Positions 42,239 to 51,257 of a stretch of DNA of 64,000 nucleotides are shown in pieces (the stretch's first letter is position 1; each line of letters begins with the position of its first letter). The notes under the pieces are model-generated. The model did not search any database. It saw only the letters and a list, made by a program, of their open reading frames with translations, and was not told the DNA's origin. The DNA comes from JADGGV01 sp035715725. GTDB lineage: Bacteria > Gemmatimonadota > Gemmatimonadetes > Longimicrobiales > RSA9. The translations under genes were made by a program, and so were the position numbers. The stretch is taken from contig DASTKT010000096.1 in assembly GCA_035715725.1 (NCBI GenBank), positions 1-64,000 of the forward strand. The letters run 5' to 3'.

Positions 42239-45200
42239 ATGGCAAACGGGTTGGAGCGGCGGGACTTCCTGAAGGTGCTCGGCACGGCGGGGGCGGGGGT
42301 GGCCCTGTCGGCGTGCTCGAACAACCTGGGGGGCGTGCCGCCTGAGCGGTTGATTCCGTACGTGGTCCCGCAGGACGACATCGTGCCGGGGATCGCGACA
42401 TACTACCGGACGACGTGCCGGGAGTGTCCGGCCGGTTGCGGGATGGACATCGCGACGCGGGAGGGCCGGGCGATCAAGGCGGAGGGGAATCCGCTCTCGC
42501 CGATGTCGCACGGCAAGCTGTGCCCGCGTGGCCAGGCGTCGCTGCAGGGCCTGTACAATCCGGACCGGGTGCGGCAGGCGCTGCTGCGCTCGGGCGCGGA
42601 CTGGCAGAAGCTGACCTGGGACGACGCGGAGCAGCGCGTGGCGAACGCGCTGGCCGGCGCGCGCGGACGAGCGGTGTTCCTGACGCGGAACTACACGGGC
42701 ACGCTGGACCGGCTCGTGACGGATTGGTCGAGCGCGGCGGGCGTCGAGCGGATCATCTACGACGCGTACGCGTGGGAGCCGATCCGCGCGGCGCACCGCA
42801 TGCTCTTCGGCGTCGAGGCGGTACCGGTCCACGACTTCTCGCGGGCGTCCGTGGTCGTCAACTTCGGCGCGGACTTCCTGGAGACGTGGGTCTCGCCGGT
42901 CGACTACGCGCGCGGCTTCGTCCAGGGGACGGCGTACACGAACGGCCAGCGCGGCAAGCTGTGGGCGTTCACGCCGCACCAGACGCTGACCGACATGAAC
43001 GCCGAGGAGTGGGTGCCGATCCGCCCCGGCACGGAGCACCTGGTCGCGCTGGCGATGGCGAAGCTCATCGTCGGGAGCGGCCGGGGGCAGGCGGGCGCGG
43101 CGGCCGGGCTGCTGAACGGCGTGGACGTGAACGCGGTGGCGCAGCAGGCGGGTGTGCCGGTGGCGCGCATCCAGCAGGCGGCACAGGAGTTTGCGAACGG
43201 CGGCCGCTCGCTGGCGGTCGGCCCGGGCATCTCGGCGCAGCACCGGGCCGCCACGGCGGTGGCCGCCGCGGTGGCGATCCTGAACAGCGTCGCCGGCAAC
43301 TACGGCAGCACGGTCACGCTCTCGCGCACGGAGGAGTACGCGGCGCGGGTGGCTTCCTACGCCGACATGCAGCGCCTCGTTCAGCGGATGCAGGCGGGGC
43401 AGGTGCAGGTCCTGCTGGTCGACGGGCCGAACCCGCTGTACACGATGCCGGGGGCGGAGGTGGCGGCGGCGCTCGCGCGCGTACCGTTCATCGCGTCCTT
43501 CTCGTCGTACCTGGACGAGACGAGCGCGAAGGCGCACGTGCTGCTGCCGGACCATCACTTCCTCGAGAGCTGGGGCGACTACGTCCCGCGGACCGGCGTG
43601 CGCTCCGTCGTGCAGCCGGTGATGATGCCGGTCTTCGACACGAAGCAGACGGGCGACGTGCTGCTCTCCGTGGCGACGCGGCTGAAGCTGAGCCTGCCGA
43701 ACACGGCGGCGCCGGCCGCCGCCGCTCCCGCCGGCGCCGCGGCGCCGGCTGCTCCGGGCGCGCAGGCGGCGGCGGTGGCGCCGCCCGCCACGTACTACGA
43801 TTACCTGCGCGCGACCTGGCAGCGCGAGGTGATGCCGAGCGTCGGCGGTGCCGGCACGTTCGAGGACTGGTGGCAGGGCGTGCTGAAGTCGGGCGTGGTG
43901 CTGACGCCGGCGGCGACGGCGCCGGCCGGCGCCGCGCCGGCGCTCAATGCGGCCGGGCTCGGGCAGCTCCGCTTCGAGGTGGCGGAATTCACGGGCACGA
44001 GCCGGAGCGATGAGTTCTACGTCATCGCCTATCCGTCGATCCGCTTCTACGACGGCCGGACCGCGAACCGGCCGTGGCTGCAGGAGCTGCCGGACCCGGT
44101 CTCGAAGGTGTCGTGGGAGTCGTGGCTGGAGCTGAGCCCGGCGACGGCGCGCCGGCTCGGGATCGAGGACGGCCACGTGGTGGAGGTCACGACGCCGTTC
44201 GGGAAGACGCGGCTTCCGGTCTGGCGGCATCCGGGGATCCGGGACGACACGGTCGCGATCCAGATCGGGCAGGGCCACGAGGAGCTCGGGCGCTACGCGG
44301 CGGGGCGCGGCGTGAACGTGGTGAAGCTGCTCGGCGCCGTGGCGGAGCCGATCTCGGGCGCCATGGTCTGGGCGCAGGTGAAGGCGGCGGTGCAGCCGAC
44401 GGGCGAGTGGGTGCGCGTACCGGGGCACATGCCGGAGAACAACGGCGAGGCGGGCCGGGAGATCGCGCGCTCGATCTCGCTCGCCGAGGCGCGGCGGGTT
44501 GAGGGCGCGGCGGCGGCCGGCGTGGCGGCGGTACCGCACGCGGCCGGCGCGGAGGCGCAGGCCGGGGAGCACGCCGAGATCGCCGGGAACCCCAAGAACA
44601 AGGTCGTCACGGAGCTGCAGGGTACGGGCGGCTTCGCGCCGGAGACGATGACCGCGGGGCCGGCGGGCTATCCGCCGCCGTCGACGTACTACGGCGAGTA
44701 CTCGCACTCCCACCCGCGCTGGGCGATGGCGATCGACATGGAGCGCTGCATCGGCTGCAGCGCGTGCGTCACCGCCTGCTACGCGGAGAACAACATCGGG
44801 ATCGTGGGTCCGGAGCAGGCGGCGAAGGGGCGCCTGCTGACCTGGCTCCGGATCGAGCGCTACTTCGAGGGTGGCGACCAGAAGAGCGGGGAAGGGTTCG
44901 ACCACGTCAACTTCCTGCCCATGCTCTGCCAGCAGTGCGGCAACGCGCCGTGCGAGCCGGTCTGCCCGGTGTACGCGGCGTATCACACGCCGGAGGGGTT
45001 GAACGGCCAGATCTACAACCGGTGCGTGGGCACGCGCTACTGCGCGAACAACTGCCCGTACAAGGTGCGCTACTTCAACTGGTTCAGCTGGGAGTGGCCG
45101 GAGCCGCTGAACTGGCAGCTGAACCCGGATGTCACGGTGCGCGAGAAGGGCGTGATGGAGAAGTGCACGTTCTGCGTGCAGCGGATCCGGGCGGCGCAGA

Positions 45201-45424
45201 ACCAGGCGCGCCTGGAGGGGCGCGGCACGCTGGACGGCGAGATCATGCCGGCGTGCGCGCAGACCTGCCCCGGGGACGCGATCGTCTTCGGGAACGTCAA
45301 GGATCCCAACTCGCGGGTGGCGCAGATCGCGGCTTCGGGCCGTGGCTACCGCGTGCTGGAAGAGCTGAACACCCAGTCCGCGATCACCTATCTGAAGCGG
45401 GTGGTCGACGCTTCGGAGGCCTAG
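42239..45424 (+). CDS. actB: Alternative Complex III subunit B, Fe-S protein
   Basis: 1061 residues. A Tat-like RRDFLKVLG (about 7-15) followed by Cys indicates export across the inner membrane. The large N-terminal half is molybdopterin-oxidoreductase-like, with a Cys set C60-x2-C63-x3-C67 and C95 (CRECPAGC, KLCPRGQ). The C-terminal ferredoxin-like half has Cys groups near 837 (CIGCSAC), 897 (CQQCGNAPC), 935 (CANNC) and 976 (CTFC), plus CAQTCP. An Ala/Pro-rich low-complexity insert lies near residue 485-515. It transfers quinol electrons to the hemes. AAGGAG precedes the ATG. Confidence 0.95.
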   Translation: MANGLERRDFLKVLGTAGAGVALSACSNNLGGVPPERLIPYVVPQDDIVPGIATYYRTTCRECPAGCGMDIATREGRAIKAEGNPLSPMSHGKLCPRGQASLQGLYNPDRVRQALLRSGADWQKLTWDDAEQRVANALAGARGRAVFLTRNYTGTLDRLVTDWSSAAGVERIIYDAYAWEPIRAAHRMLFGVEAVPVHDFSRASVVVNFGADFLETWVSPVDYARGFVQGTAYTNGQRGKLWAFTPHQTLTDMNAEEWVPIRPGTEHLVALAMAKLIVGSGRGQAGAAAGLLNGVDVNAVAQQAGVPVARIQQAAQEFANGGRSLAVGPGISAQHRAATAVAAAVAILNSVAGNYGSTVTLSRTEEYAARVASYADMQRLVQRMQAGQVQVLLVDGPNPLYTMPGAEVAAALARVPFIASFSSYLDETSAKAHVLLPDHHFLESWGDYVPRTGVRSVVQPVMMPVFDTKQTGDVLLSVATRLKLSLPNTAAPAAAAPAGAAAPAAPGAQAAAVAPPATYYDYLRATWQREVMPSVGGAGTFEDWWQGVLKSGVVLTPAATAPAGAAPALNAAGLGQLRFEVAEFTGTSRSDEFYVIAYPSIRFYDGRTANRPWLQELPDPVSKVSWESWLELSPATARRLGIEDGHVVEVTTPFGKTRLPVWRHPGIRDDTVAIQIGQGHEELGRYAAGRGVNVVKLLGAVAEPISGAMVWAQVKAAVQPTGEWVRVPGHMPENNGEAGREIARSISLAEARRVEGAAAAGVAAVPHAAGAEAQAGEHAEIAGNPKNKVVTELQGTGGFAPETMTAGPAGYPPPSTYYGEYSHSHPRWAMAIDMERCIGCSACVTACYAENNIGIVGPEQAAKGRLLTWLRIERYFEGGDQKSGEGFDHVNFLPMLCQQCGNAPCEPVCPVYAAYHTPEGLNGQIYNRCVGTRYCANNCPYKVRYFNWFSWEWPEPLNWQLNPDVTVREKGVMEKCTFCVQRIRAAQNQARLEGRGTLDGEIMPACAQTCPGDAIVFGNVKDPNSRVAQIAASGRGYRVLEELNTQSAITYLKRVVDASEA

Positions 45425-45430
45425 TCGAGC

Positions 45431-46855
45431 ATGGCCACAGTCATCCGCTCCGAGACACACCCGGAGATCGGCTCCTACGAGGCCGTCAATCACGACGTCC
45501 TGCGGCTGTTGAGTCGACCTGGCCGGTCGTATCTGGTGCTCCTGTCGGTGACGGTCGCGCTGGTGATCACGATGTTCACCGCGTGGGGCATCCAGATCGT
45601 GCTCGGCATCGGGATGTCGGGGCTCCGCAACCCGATCGGGTGGGGCGTCTACATCACGACGTTCGTGTTCTGGGTCGGCATCGGCCACGCCGGGACGCTG
45701 ATCTCGGCGATCCTCTACCTGTTCCGGGCGCGCTGGCGGCAGTCGATCTACCGGGCCGCGGAGGCCATGACGGTCTTCGCCGTCATGACCGCGGGGCTGT
45801 TCCCGGTGATCCACGTCGGCCGGCCCTGGCTCGCGTACTACCTGATCCCGTACCCGAACCAGCGGATGATCTGGCCGAACTTCCGCTCGCCGCTGGTTTG
45901 GGACGTCTTCGCGGTCGGCACGTACTTCACGGTCAGCGCGACGTTCTTCTTCATCGGCATGATCCCGGACCTGGCCGCGGCGCGCGACAGCGCGGTCGTG
46001 CCGTGGCGTCGTCGCCTCTACAGCATCCTGTCGCTGGGGTGGCGGGGCACGAACTGGGAGTGGAAGAACTTCACCCGCGCCTACCTCTACCTCGCGGCGC
46101 TGGCCACCCCGCTCGTGCTGTCGGTGCACTCGGTGGTGTCGTGGGACTTCGCGATGTCGCTGGTGCCGGGGTGGCACTCGACGGTGTTCGCGCCGTACTT
46201 CGTGGCCGGCGCGATCTTCAGCGGGCTGGCGATGGTGCTGACGCTGCTGATCCCGATCCGCAAGATCTACGGGTTGGAGGCCTACTTCACGCCTCGCCAC
46301 ACGGAGGCGATGGCGAAGATGATGTTGCTGACGGCGATGATCGTCTCGTACGCGTACGCATGCGAGGCGTTCGTCGGCTGGTACACGTTCGAGGCGGCGG
46401 AGCAGCACGGCGGCTACCTGCTGTTCGGCGCGTCGGGCGAGTACTGGTGGTCGACCTGGCTCATGCTGACGTGCAACTTCTTCGTGCCGCAGCTGCTCTG
46501 GTTCAGGTCGGTGAGGCGCAGCTTCGCCGCGATGTTCGTGATCACGCTGTTCGTGAACATCGGGATGTGGTTCGAGCGGTACTCGATCATCGTCGTGAGC
46601 CTGTCGCACGAGTACGAGCCGTGGATGTGGAACCAGTACCGGCCGAGCCTGACGGGGATGCTGATCATCCTGGGCAGCTTCGGCTGGTTCCTGATGTGGT
46701 TCCTGCTCTTCCTGCGGCTGCTCCCGGCGGTGTCGGTGGCCGAGCTGAAGGAGGTGCTGCCCGCGCCGCTGCGGTTGTACCGGCGCCCGCGGGCGGTCGA
46801 GGAGACGACGCCACGCCCGCCGGTCCGGGGCCGCGGCACGGAGGAGGGTCGATGA
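45431..46855 (+). CDS. actC: Alternative Complex III subunit C, NrfD-like
   Basis: 474 residues with about ten membrane helices, the NrfD/PsrC type quinol-binding subunit. Recognisable blocks include WVGIGHAGTLISAILYLFRA and HSVVSWDFAMSLVPGWHSTV. It binds and oxidises menaquinol or ubiquinol next to ActB. It lies six bases after actB, and its stop overlaps actD (ATGA). Confidence 0.95.
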   Translation: MATVIRSETHPEIGSYEAVNHDVLRLLSRPGRSYLVLLSVTVALVITMFTAWGIQIVLGIGMSGLRNPIGWGVYITTFVFWVGIGHAGTLISAILYLFRARWRQSIYRAAEAMTVFAVMTAGLFPVIHVGRPWLAYYLIPYPNQRMIWPNFRSPLVWDVFAVGTYFTVSATFFFIGMIPDLAAARDSAVVPWRRRLYSILSLGWRGTNWEWKNFTRAYLYLAALATPLVLSVHSVVSWDFAMSLVPGWHSTVFAPYFVAGAIFSGLAMVLTLLIPIRKIYGLEAYFTPRHTEAMAKMMLLTAMIVSYAYACEAFVGWYTFEAAEQHGGYLLFGASGEYWWSTWLMLTCNFFVPQLLWFRSVRRSFAAMFVITLFVNIGMWFERYSIIVVSLSHEYEPWMWNQYRPSLTGMLIILGSFGWFLMWFLLFLRLLPAVSVAELKEVLPAPLRLYRRPRAVEETTPRPPVRGRGTEEGR

Positions 46856-47385
46856 ACTCGGAGGCGGGGATCCTCGCCATCTTCGGCGAGCTGGACGCCA
46901 CGGTCACGGCGATCGAGCGCCTGCGGGCGGGGAAGATCCGGGGAATCACGGTCTTCACGCCGGTGCCGCGCCACGAGCTGGACCACGCGCTGCACGAGCC
47001 GGAGAGCCCGGTCCGCATCTTCACGCTGGTGGGCGGGCTCACGGGCGCGGCGTCGGGCTTCGCGCTGGCGACGTGGACGTCGGTGGATTGGCCGCTGATC
47101 ACGGGGGGCAAGCCGATCATCTCGCTGCCGCCGTTCGTGATCATCGCGTTCGAGCTGACGATCCTGTTCGGTGCGCTCTCGACGGTGGCGGGGCTGTTCA
47201 TCAACGCCCGGCTGCCGCGGGTGCGGCACGAGGTGGTCTACGACCCGGCGTTCTCGGCCGGAAAGTTCGGGGTCCATGTGGTGGCACCGCCGGGGCGCGA
47301 GAACGAGGTGAAGAACATCCTGCGGGAGAGCGGCGCCGAGGAGATCCGCGAGCGCCCGACGGAGGTGCGAGTTGGAACCACGTGA
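46852..47385 (+). CDS. actD: Alternative Complex III subunit D (DUF3341)
   Basis: 177 residues, a DUF3341 protein with two membrane helices (about 57-77 and 93-117) and soluble ends. It begins with a small-domain sequence ILAIFGELDATVTAIERLRA and ends in another (FGVHVVAPPGRENEVKNILR). ActD is a structural membrane subunit. The start overlaps the actC stop. Confidence 0.93.
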   Translation: MNSEAGILAIFGELDATVTAIERLRAGKIRGITVFTPVPRHELDHALHEPESPVRIFTLVGGLTGAASGFALATWTSVDWPLITGGKPIISLPPFVIIAFELTILFGALSTVAGLFINARLPRVRHEVVYDPAFSAGKFGVHVVAPPGRENEVKNILRESGAEEIRERPTEVRVGTT

Positions 47386-48040
47386 GCGTGGGGTGATGCG
47401 CGCGCTGGGGCGGACGGCCGGGAGCGCGGCCGTGGCGCTGCTCGCGCTGGGCGCCGGCGGGTGCACGGCGCTGGACAACGCGCTGGCGTCGGTGCCGTTC
47501 CTGTCGTTCATGCAGGCGTCACCGGCGATCGGGCCGTACGAGAATCCGCGGCTGGGCGCGCCGGGCGCGGTGCCGTTCCGCTCGCCGGCCGGGGAGATCT
47601 TCCCGGGGCTGCAGCCGACGGAGGCGTCGCTACAGGCGTTCGCGGCGACGCACAGCAACCCGGTGCCGATGACGGACACCGCCGCGCTGGCCGCGGGGCA
47701 GGCGACCTTCCAGCGGTACTGCTTCGTGTGCCACGGACCGGCGGGGAAGGGGAACGGGCCGATCCTGAACAAGCCCGGCGAGATGGGCAAGTTCCCGTTC
47801 GCGCCGGACCTGACGCTGCCGATCACGGTCGCCCGGCCGGATGGCTACATCTTCGGGCTCATCACCGTCGGTCGCGGGCTCATGCCGGAATACGGCAGCA
47901 AGATCCCGGCGGCGCAGCGGTGGGAGGTCGTCAACTACGTGCGCCAGCTGCAGCGGCAGGCGGGCGCGGCGACCGCGCCGGCCGCCGGCGGGGCGCCCGC
48001 GGCGGCGCCGGCCCCGGCACCGACCACGACTACGCGCTGA
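47372..48040 (+). CDS. actE: Alternative Complex III subunit E, monoheme cytochrome c
   Basis: 222 residues. The TTG start has an ideal GGAGG six bases upstream and overlaps actD by 14 bases; a later GTG at 47393 is possible. A lipoprotein signal ends in LGAGGC (Cys31). The class I cytochrome domain has CFVCH (117-121) and a likely distal Met in RGLMPEYG. The tail is an Ala/Pro-rich linker. It accepts electrons from ActA and passes them to the next acceptor. Confidence 0.93.
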   Translation: MEPRERGVMRALGRTAGSAAVALLALGAGGCTALDNALASVPFLSFMQASPAIGPYENPRLGAPGAVPFRSPAGEIFPGLQPTEASLQAFAATHSNPVPMTDTAALAAGQATFQRYCFVCHGPAGKGNGPILNKPGEMGKFPFAPDLTLPITVARPDGYIFGLITVGRGLMPEYGSKIPAAQRWEVVNYVRQLQRQAGAATAPAAGGAPAAAPAPAPTTTTR

Positions 48041-48050
48041 GGAAGCGATC

Positions 48051-49388
48051 ATGGCTGTCGATACAGGGGGCGTCTACGACGAGCTGCCGGTCCGACGCTT
48101 CGAGGGGATGCCTCGGACCGGGATGCTGCTCGGCGTCGCGCTGGTGATCCTCGGGGCGATCGCGGTCGTCGCGGGGCTGGTGGGCGATCCCGCGCGTGCG
48201 TGGCGGGCATATCTCGCCAACTGGCTGTTCTTCACGAGCATCTCCGCCGGGGCCGTCATGTGGTCCGCGATCGTGATGATGGCGCGGGGCCTCTGGTCCC
48301 AGCCGGTCCGGCGCATCCAGCTCTCGTTCGTGGCGTTCCTGCCCGTTGCATGGCTGCTGTTCCTGCCGCTCCTGTTCGTGAGCGGCAAGTACATCTTTAC
48401 GTGGAGCGCGGGCTTCGCCGGCGAGGTCGAGCACATCCCGGCGGGGAAGGCGCTCTGGCTGAACGTCCCGTTCGCGATCTCGCGCGACCTGCTGTTCTTC
48501 ACGGCGTTCGTGGCGGTGGCGTTGGCCTTCGCGTACTGGTCGCTGCGGCCCGATCTGGGCGTCGTCAAGAACGGCGTGTCCGGCGGGGTGCGAGCGCTCT
48601 ACGACCGGCTCACCCGCGACTGGCGGGGCGCCGAGGCGGAGGAGGTGCGCGCCTCCCACAACTCGGCGACGCTCGCGCCGATCCTGGCGATCCTGTACGC
48701 GTTCGCGCTGACGATCATCGCGTTCGACTACGTGATGTCGCTCGAGCCGGAGTGGAAGAGCACGCTGATCGGCGGCTACTTCTTCGCGTGCGGGCTGCTG
48801 GGCGGCCTCTCGATCACCGCGGTGGCCGCGCTGGCGTTCCGGCGCGCGCTCGGCCTGCACGACGTCGTCCTGCCCGAGAACATGCACGACCTCGGGAAGC
48901 TGCACTTCGGCTTCAACGTCGTCTGGGCGTACCTGTTCTGGGCGCAGTTCATCGTCATCTGGTACGGCCTCCTGCCGCCGGAGCAGAGCTTCGTGGTTCG
49001 GCGCTTCTCCGCGCCGTACAACGGCATCGCCGTAACGGTGCTCTTCTGCCTGTTCGTGATCCCGTTCTTCGGCCTGCTGGGCGTGAAGCCGAAGAAGACG
49101 CCGGCGACGTTCGCGCTGTTCGCGTCCGTGACGCTGCTGGGCCTGTGGCTCGAGCGCTGGCTGCTCGTGTATCCGTCGTGGTACCACGGTGAGCTGGCGA
49201 ACTACGTGCGGATCGGGTGGCAGGAGATCGGTACGTTCCTGGGCTTCGCGGGGCTGCTGCTGCTTTCGCTGCTGTACTTCGCGTCGCGCTTCCCGATGAT
49301 CCAGCTCTGGCGGCCGATGGCGGAGTTGGAGCTGCTGGGCGATGTGGTGGAGAACCCGTCGGCCGGCGCGGCGTTCGACGAGCCCTAG
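48051..49388 (+). CDS. actF: Alternative Complex III subunit F
   Basis: 445 residues with about ten membrane helices. It is the shorter NrfD-like relative of ActC, including FDYVMSLEPEWKSTLIGGYF, a block conserved in ActF. It forms part of the membrane arm that may carry protons. It is the last gene of the act operon; its stop overlaps the convergent methyltransferase gene. No cytochrome oxidase genes follow, unlike in many act clusters. Confidence 0.93.
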   Translation: MAVDTGGVYDELPVRRFEGMPRTGMLLGVALVILGAIAVVAGLVGDPARAWRAYLANWLFFTSISAGAVMWSAIVMMARGLWSQPVRRIQLSFVAFLPVAWLLFLPLLFVSGKYIFTWSAGFAGEVEHIPAGKALWLNVPFAISRDLLFFTAFVAVALAFAYWSLRPDLGVVKNGVSGGVRALYDRLTRDWRGAEAEEVRASHNSATLAPILAILYAFALTIIAFDYVMSLEPEWKSTLIGGYFFACGLLGGLSITAVAALAFRRALGLHDVVLPENMHDLGKLHFGFNVVWAYLFWAQFIVIWYGLLPPEQSFVVRRFSAPYNGIAVTVLFCLFVIPFFGLLGVKPKKTPATFALFASVTLLGLWLERWLLVYPSWYHGELANYVRIGWQEIGTFLGFAGLLLLSLLYFASRFPMIQLWRPMAELELLGDVVENPSAGAAFDEP

Positions 49389-50119
49389 CCGCGACGCTGC
49401 ACGCGATCGAGGTGCTTGACGACCTCGATCGCCATGGCCCGGAAGAGCTTCGCCTCGCGGGCATCCAGCCCGGCCCGGCGCGCCGCCGCACGAACGGTGC
49501 GGAGAATGGCCGCCGGGTTGCGCTTTTTGAAGAAGTCGACGGCGGCGAGGGCGGTCTCGATGTCGCCGAACATCTCCTGGAGCTGCACGGGCGAGGCGGG
49601 GGGCGCGGTGCGGCGCGGGCGGGGGAGCGGCGCGGCGGTGGTGGCGGCCATGCGCAGCTCGTAGCAGACGAGCAGCACGGCCTGTGCGAGGTTGAGCGAG
49701 GAGGCCTGCGGGTCGGTCGGGATGGTGACGAGCCGATCGCAGAGGTCGAGGTCCTCGTTCGCGAGTCCCTTGTCCTCCCGGCCGAAGACGAGGGCGACGG
49801 TCCCGTGGGTCGTGGCGGCGAGGATCTCCGGCGCCGCGTCCCGCGGCGTCTGCCAGACGTAGGCGGCCTCGCGCCGGCGGGCGGTGGTGCCGACGACGTG
49901 GGCGGCATCGGCGAGGGCTTCGCCGAGCGTGTCGAAGAACCCGACGCGCTCGAGCATCTCCTCGGAGCCGTGCGCGATCCCGGCGATGCGGTAGGCGTCG
50001 AACTCGGCGGGCCGGACGAGCCGCAGGCGGGAGAGGCCCATATTGCGCATGGCGCGGACGGTTCCGGCAATGTTCACCAGGTCCTGCGGCTCCTTGAGCA
50101 CGACGACGATCGCCGGCAT
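49385..50119 (-). CDS. trmJ: TrmJ-like SPOUT tRNA/rRNA methyltransferase
   Basis: 244 residues, TrmJ length. It begins VVVLKEPQDLVNIAGTVRAM, with the SPOUT knot blocks ALVFGREDKGLANEDLDLCD and IPTDPQASSLNLAQAVLLVC. TrmJ adds a 2'-O-methyl group to tRNA position 32 using SAM; a related rRNA target is possible. The ATG at 50119 with GAGG upstream is preferred; an ATG at 50167 would add 16 residues. The 3' end overlaps actF. Confidence 0.9.
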   Translation of the reverse strand: MPAIVVVLKEPQDLVNIAGTVRAMRNMGLSRLRLVRPAEFDAYRIAGIAHGSEEMLERVGFFDTLGEALADAAHVVGTTARRREAAYVWQTPRDAAPEILAATTHGTVALVFGREDKGLANEDLDLCDRLVTIPTDPQASSLNLAQAVLLVCYELRMAATTAAPLPRPRRTAPPASPVQLQEMFGDIETALAAVDFFKKRNPAAILRTVRAAARRAGLDAREAKLFRAMAIEVVKHLDRVQRRG

Positions 50120-50287
50120 GGCCGCCTCGGGCGGCCCGGCGGCATCTTGAATGAACGGTTCCGTCATGGGCGGAAGGTGCGGGGGGTGGCCGGGGCCGTC
50201 AAGGCGACCCGCGCGGAGGCGGGCGACATCTCGAAACGGGGCCGGGACCGCGGAGACGCGGCCGTGCCTGGCTGGAGAGGAGGAAGC

Positions 50288-51235
50288 ATGGCGGCGTTCA
50301 CCCCGACGGAGTGGATCTGGCGCGACGGCGAGTGGGTCCGCTGGGAGCAGGCGACGATCCACGTGCTGAGCCACGTGGTCCATTACGGGTCCGCGATCTT
50401 CGAGGGCATCCGGTGCTACGGCACGCCCGAGGGCCCGGCGATCTTCCGGCTGCAGGACCATGTCCGGCGCTTCGCGGATTCCGCGAAGATCTACCGGATG
50501 GAGGTGCCGGACGCGGCCACGATGATGGCGGCGTGCAAGGAGGTGGTCGTCCGCAACGAGCTGGACACCTGCTACCTCCGCCCGATCGCGCTTCGCGGCT
50601 ATGGCGCTCCGGGCGTGAACCCGCTCAACTCGCCGGTGGAGACGTTCGTGATCTGCTGGCCGTGGGGCGCATACCTGGGCGACGAGGGGCTGAACCGGGG
50701 CGTGGATGCCTGCGTGGCGAGCTGGCAGCGGCCCTACCCGAACACCTATCCGGCGGTGGCGAAGGCGGGCGGCAACTACCTGAACGGCCAGCTCCTGAAG
50801 ATGGAAGCGCAGATCAACGGGTACGCCGAAGGGATCGCGCTCGGGCCGGGCGGGCTGGTGAGCGAAGGGAGCGGGCAGAACGTCTTCCTCGTGCGCGACG
50901 GCGTCCTCATCACGCCCGCGGTGGACGGCACGTTCCTGCACGGCATCACGCGGGACGCGGTGATCACGCTGGCGCACGACCTCGACATCCCGGTGCGGGA
51001 GGATGCGGTCCCGCGCGAGATGCTGTACGTGGCGGACGAGGCATTCTTCGCCGGCACGGCGGTCGAGATCACGCCGATCCGGAGCGTCGACCGGATCCCC
51101 GTGGGTGACGGCACGGTCGGGCCGATCACGCGCCGGTTGCAGGAGCGCTTCCTGGGCGTGGCCCGCGGCACCGTCCCGGACCTGCACGGCTGGCTCACGC
51201 CGGTGCGCGAGGCGCGCGCGCCGGCGGGCGTCTAG
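50288..51235 (+). CDS. ilvE: Branched-chain amino-acid aminotransferase
   Basis: 315 residues, IlvE length. PLP-binding Lys159 lies in YPAVAKAGGNYLNG. The fold-type IV hallmarks are VLSHVVHYGSAIFEGIRCY, EGSGQNVF (near 195) and FLHGITRDAVITLA. It makes leucine, isoleucine and valine from their keto acids with glutamate. The ATG follows GGAGGA. It is divergent from trmJ. Confidence 0.95.
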   Translation: MAAFTPTEWIWRDGEWVRWEQATIHVLSHVVHYGSAIFEGIRCYGTPEGPAIFRLQDHVRRFADSAKIYRMEVPDAATMMAACKEVVVRNELDTCYLRPIALRGYGAPGVNPLNSPVETFVICWPWGAYLGDEGLNRGVDACVASWQRPYPNTYPAVAKAGGNYLNGQLLKMEAQINGYAEGIALGPGGLVSEGSGQNVFLVRDGVLITPAVDGTFLHGITRDAVITLAHDLDIPVREDAVPREMLYVADEAFFAGTAVEITPIRSVDRIPVGDGTVGPITRRLQERFLGVARGTVPDLHGWLTPVREARAPAGV

Positions 51236-51257
51236 GTGCGGCGCGGCGGCGGGGCCC

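Noticed and set aside
41297..46609. 1770-residue open frame on the minus strand across the act operon
   Set aside because: It is antisense to five clear act-region genes and Arg/His/Pro-rich without domains. It is a shadow caused by the G/C-rich third codon position.
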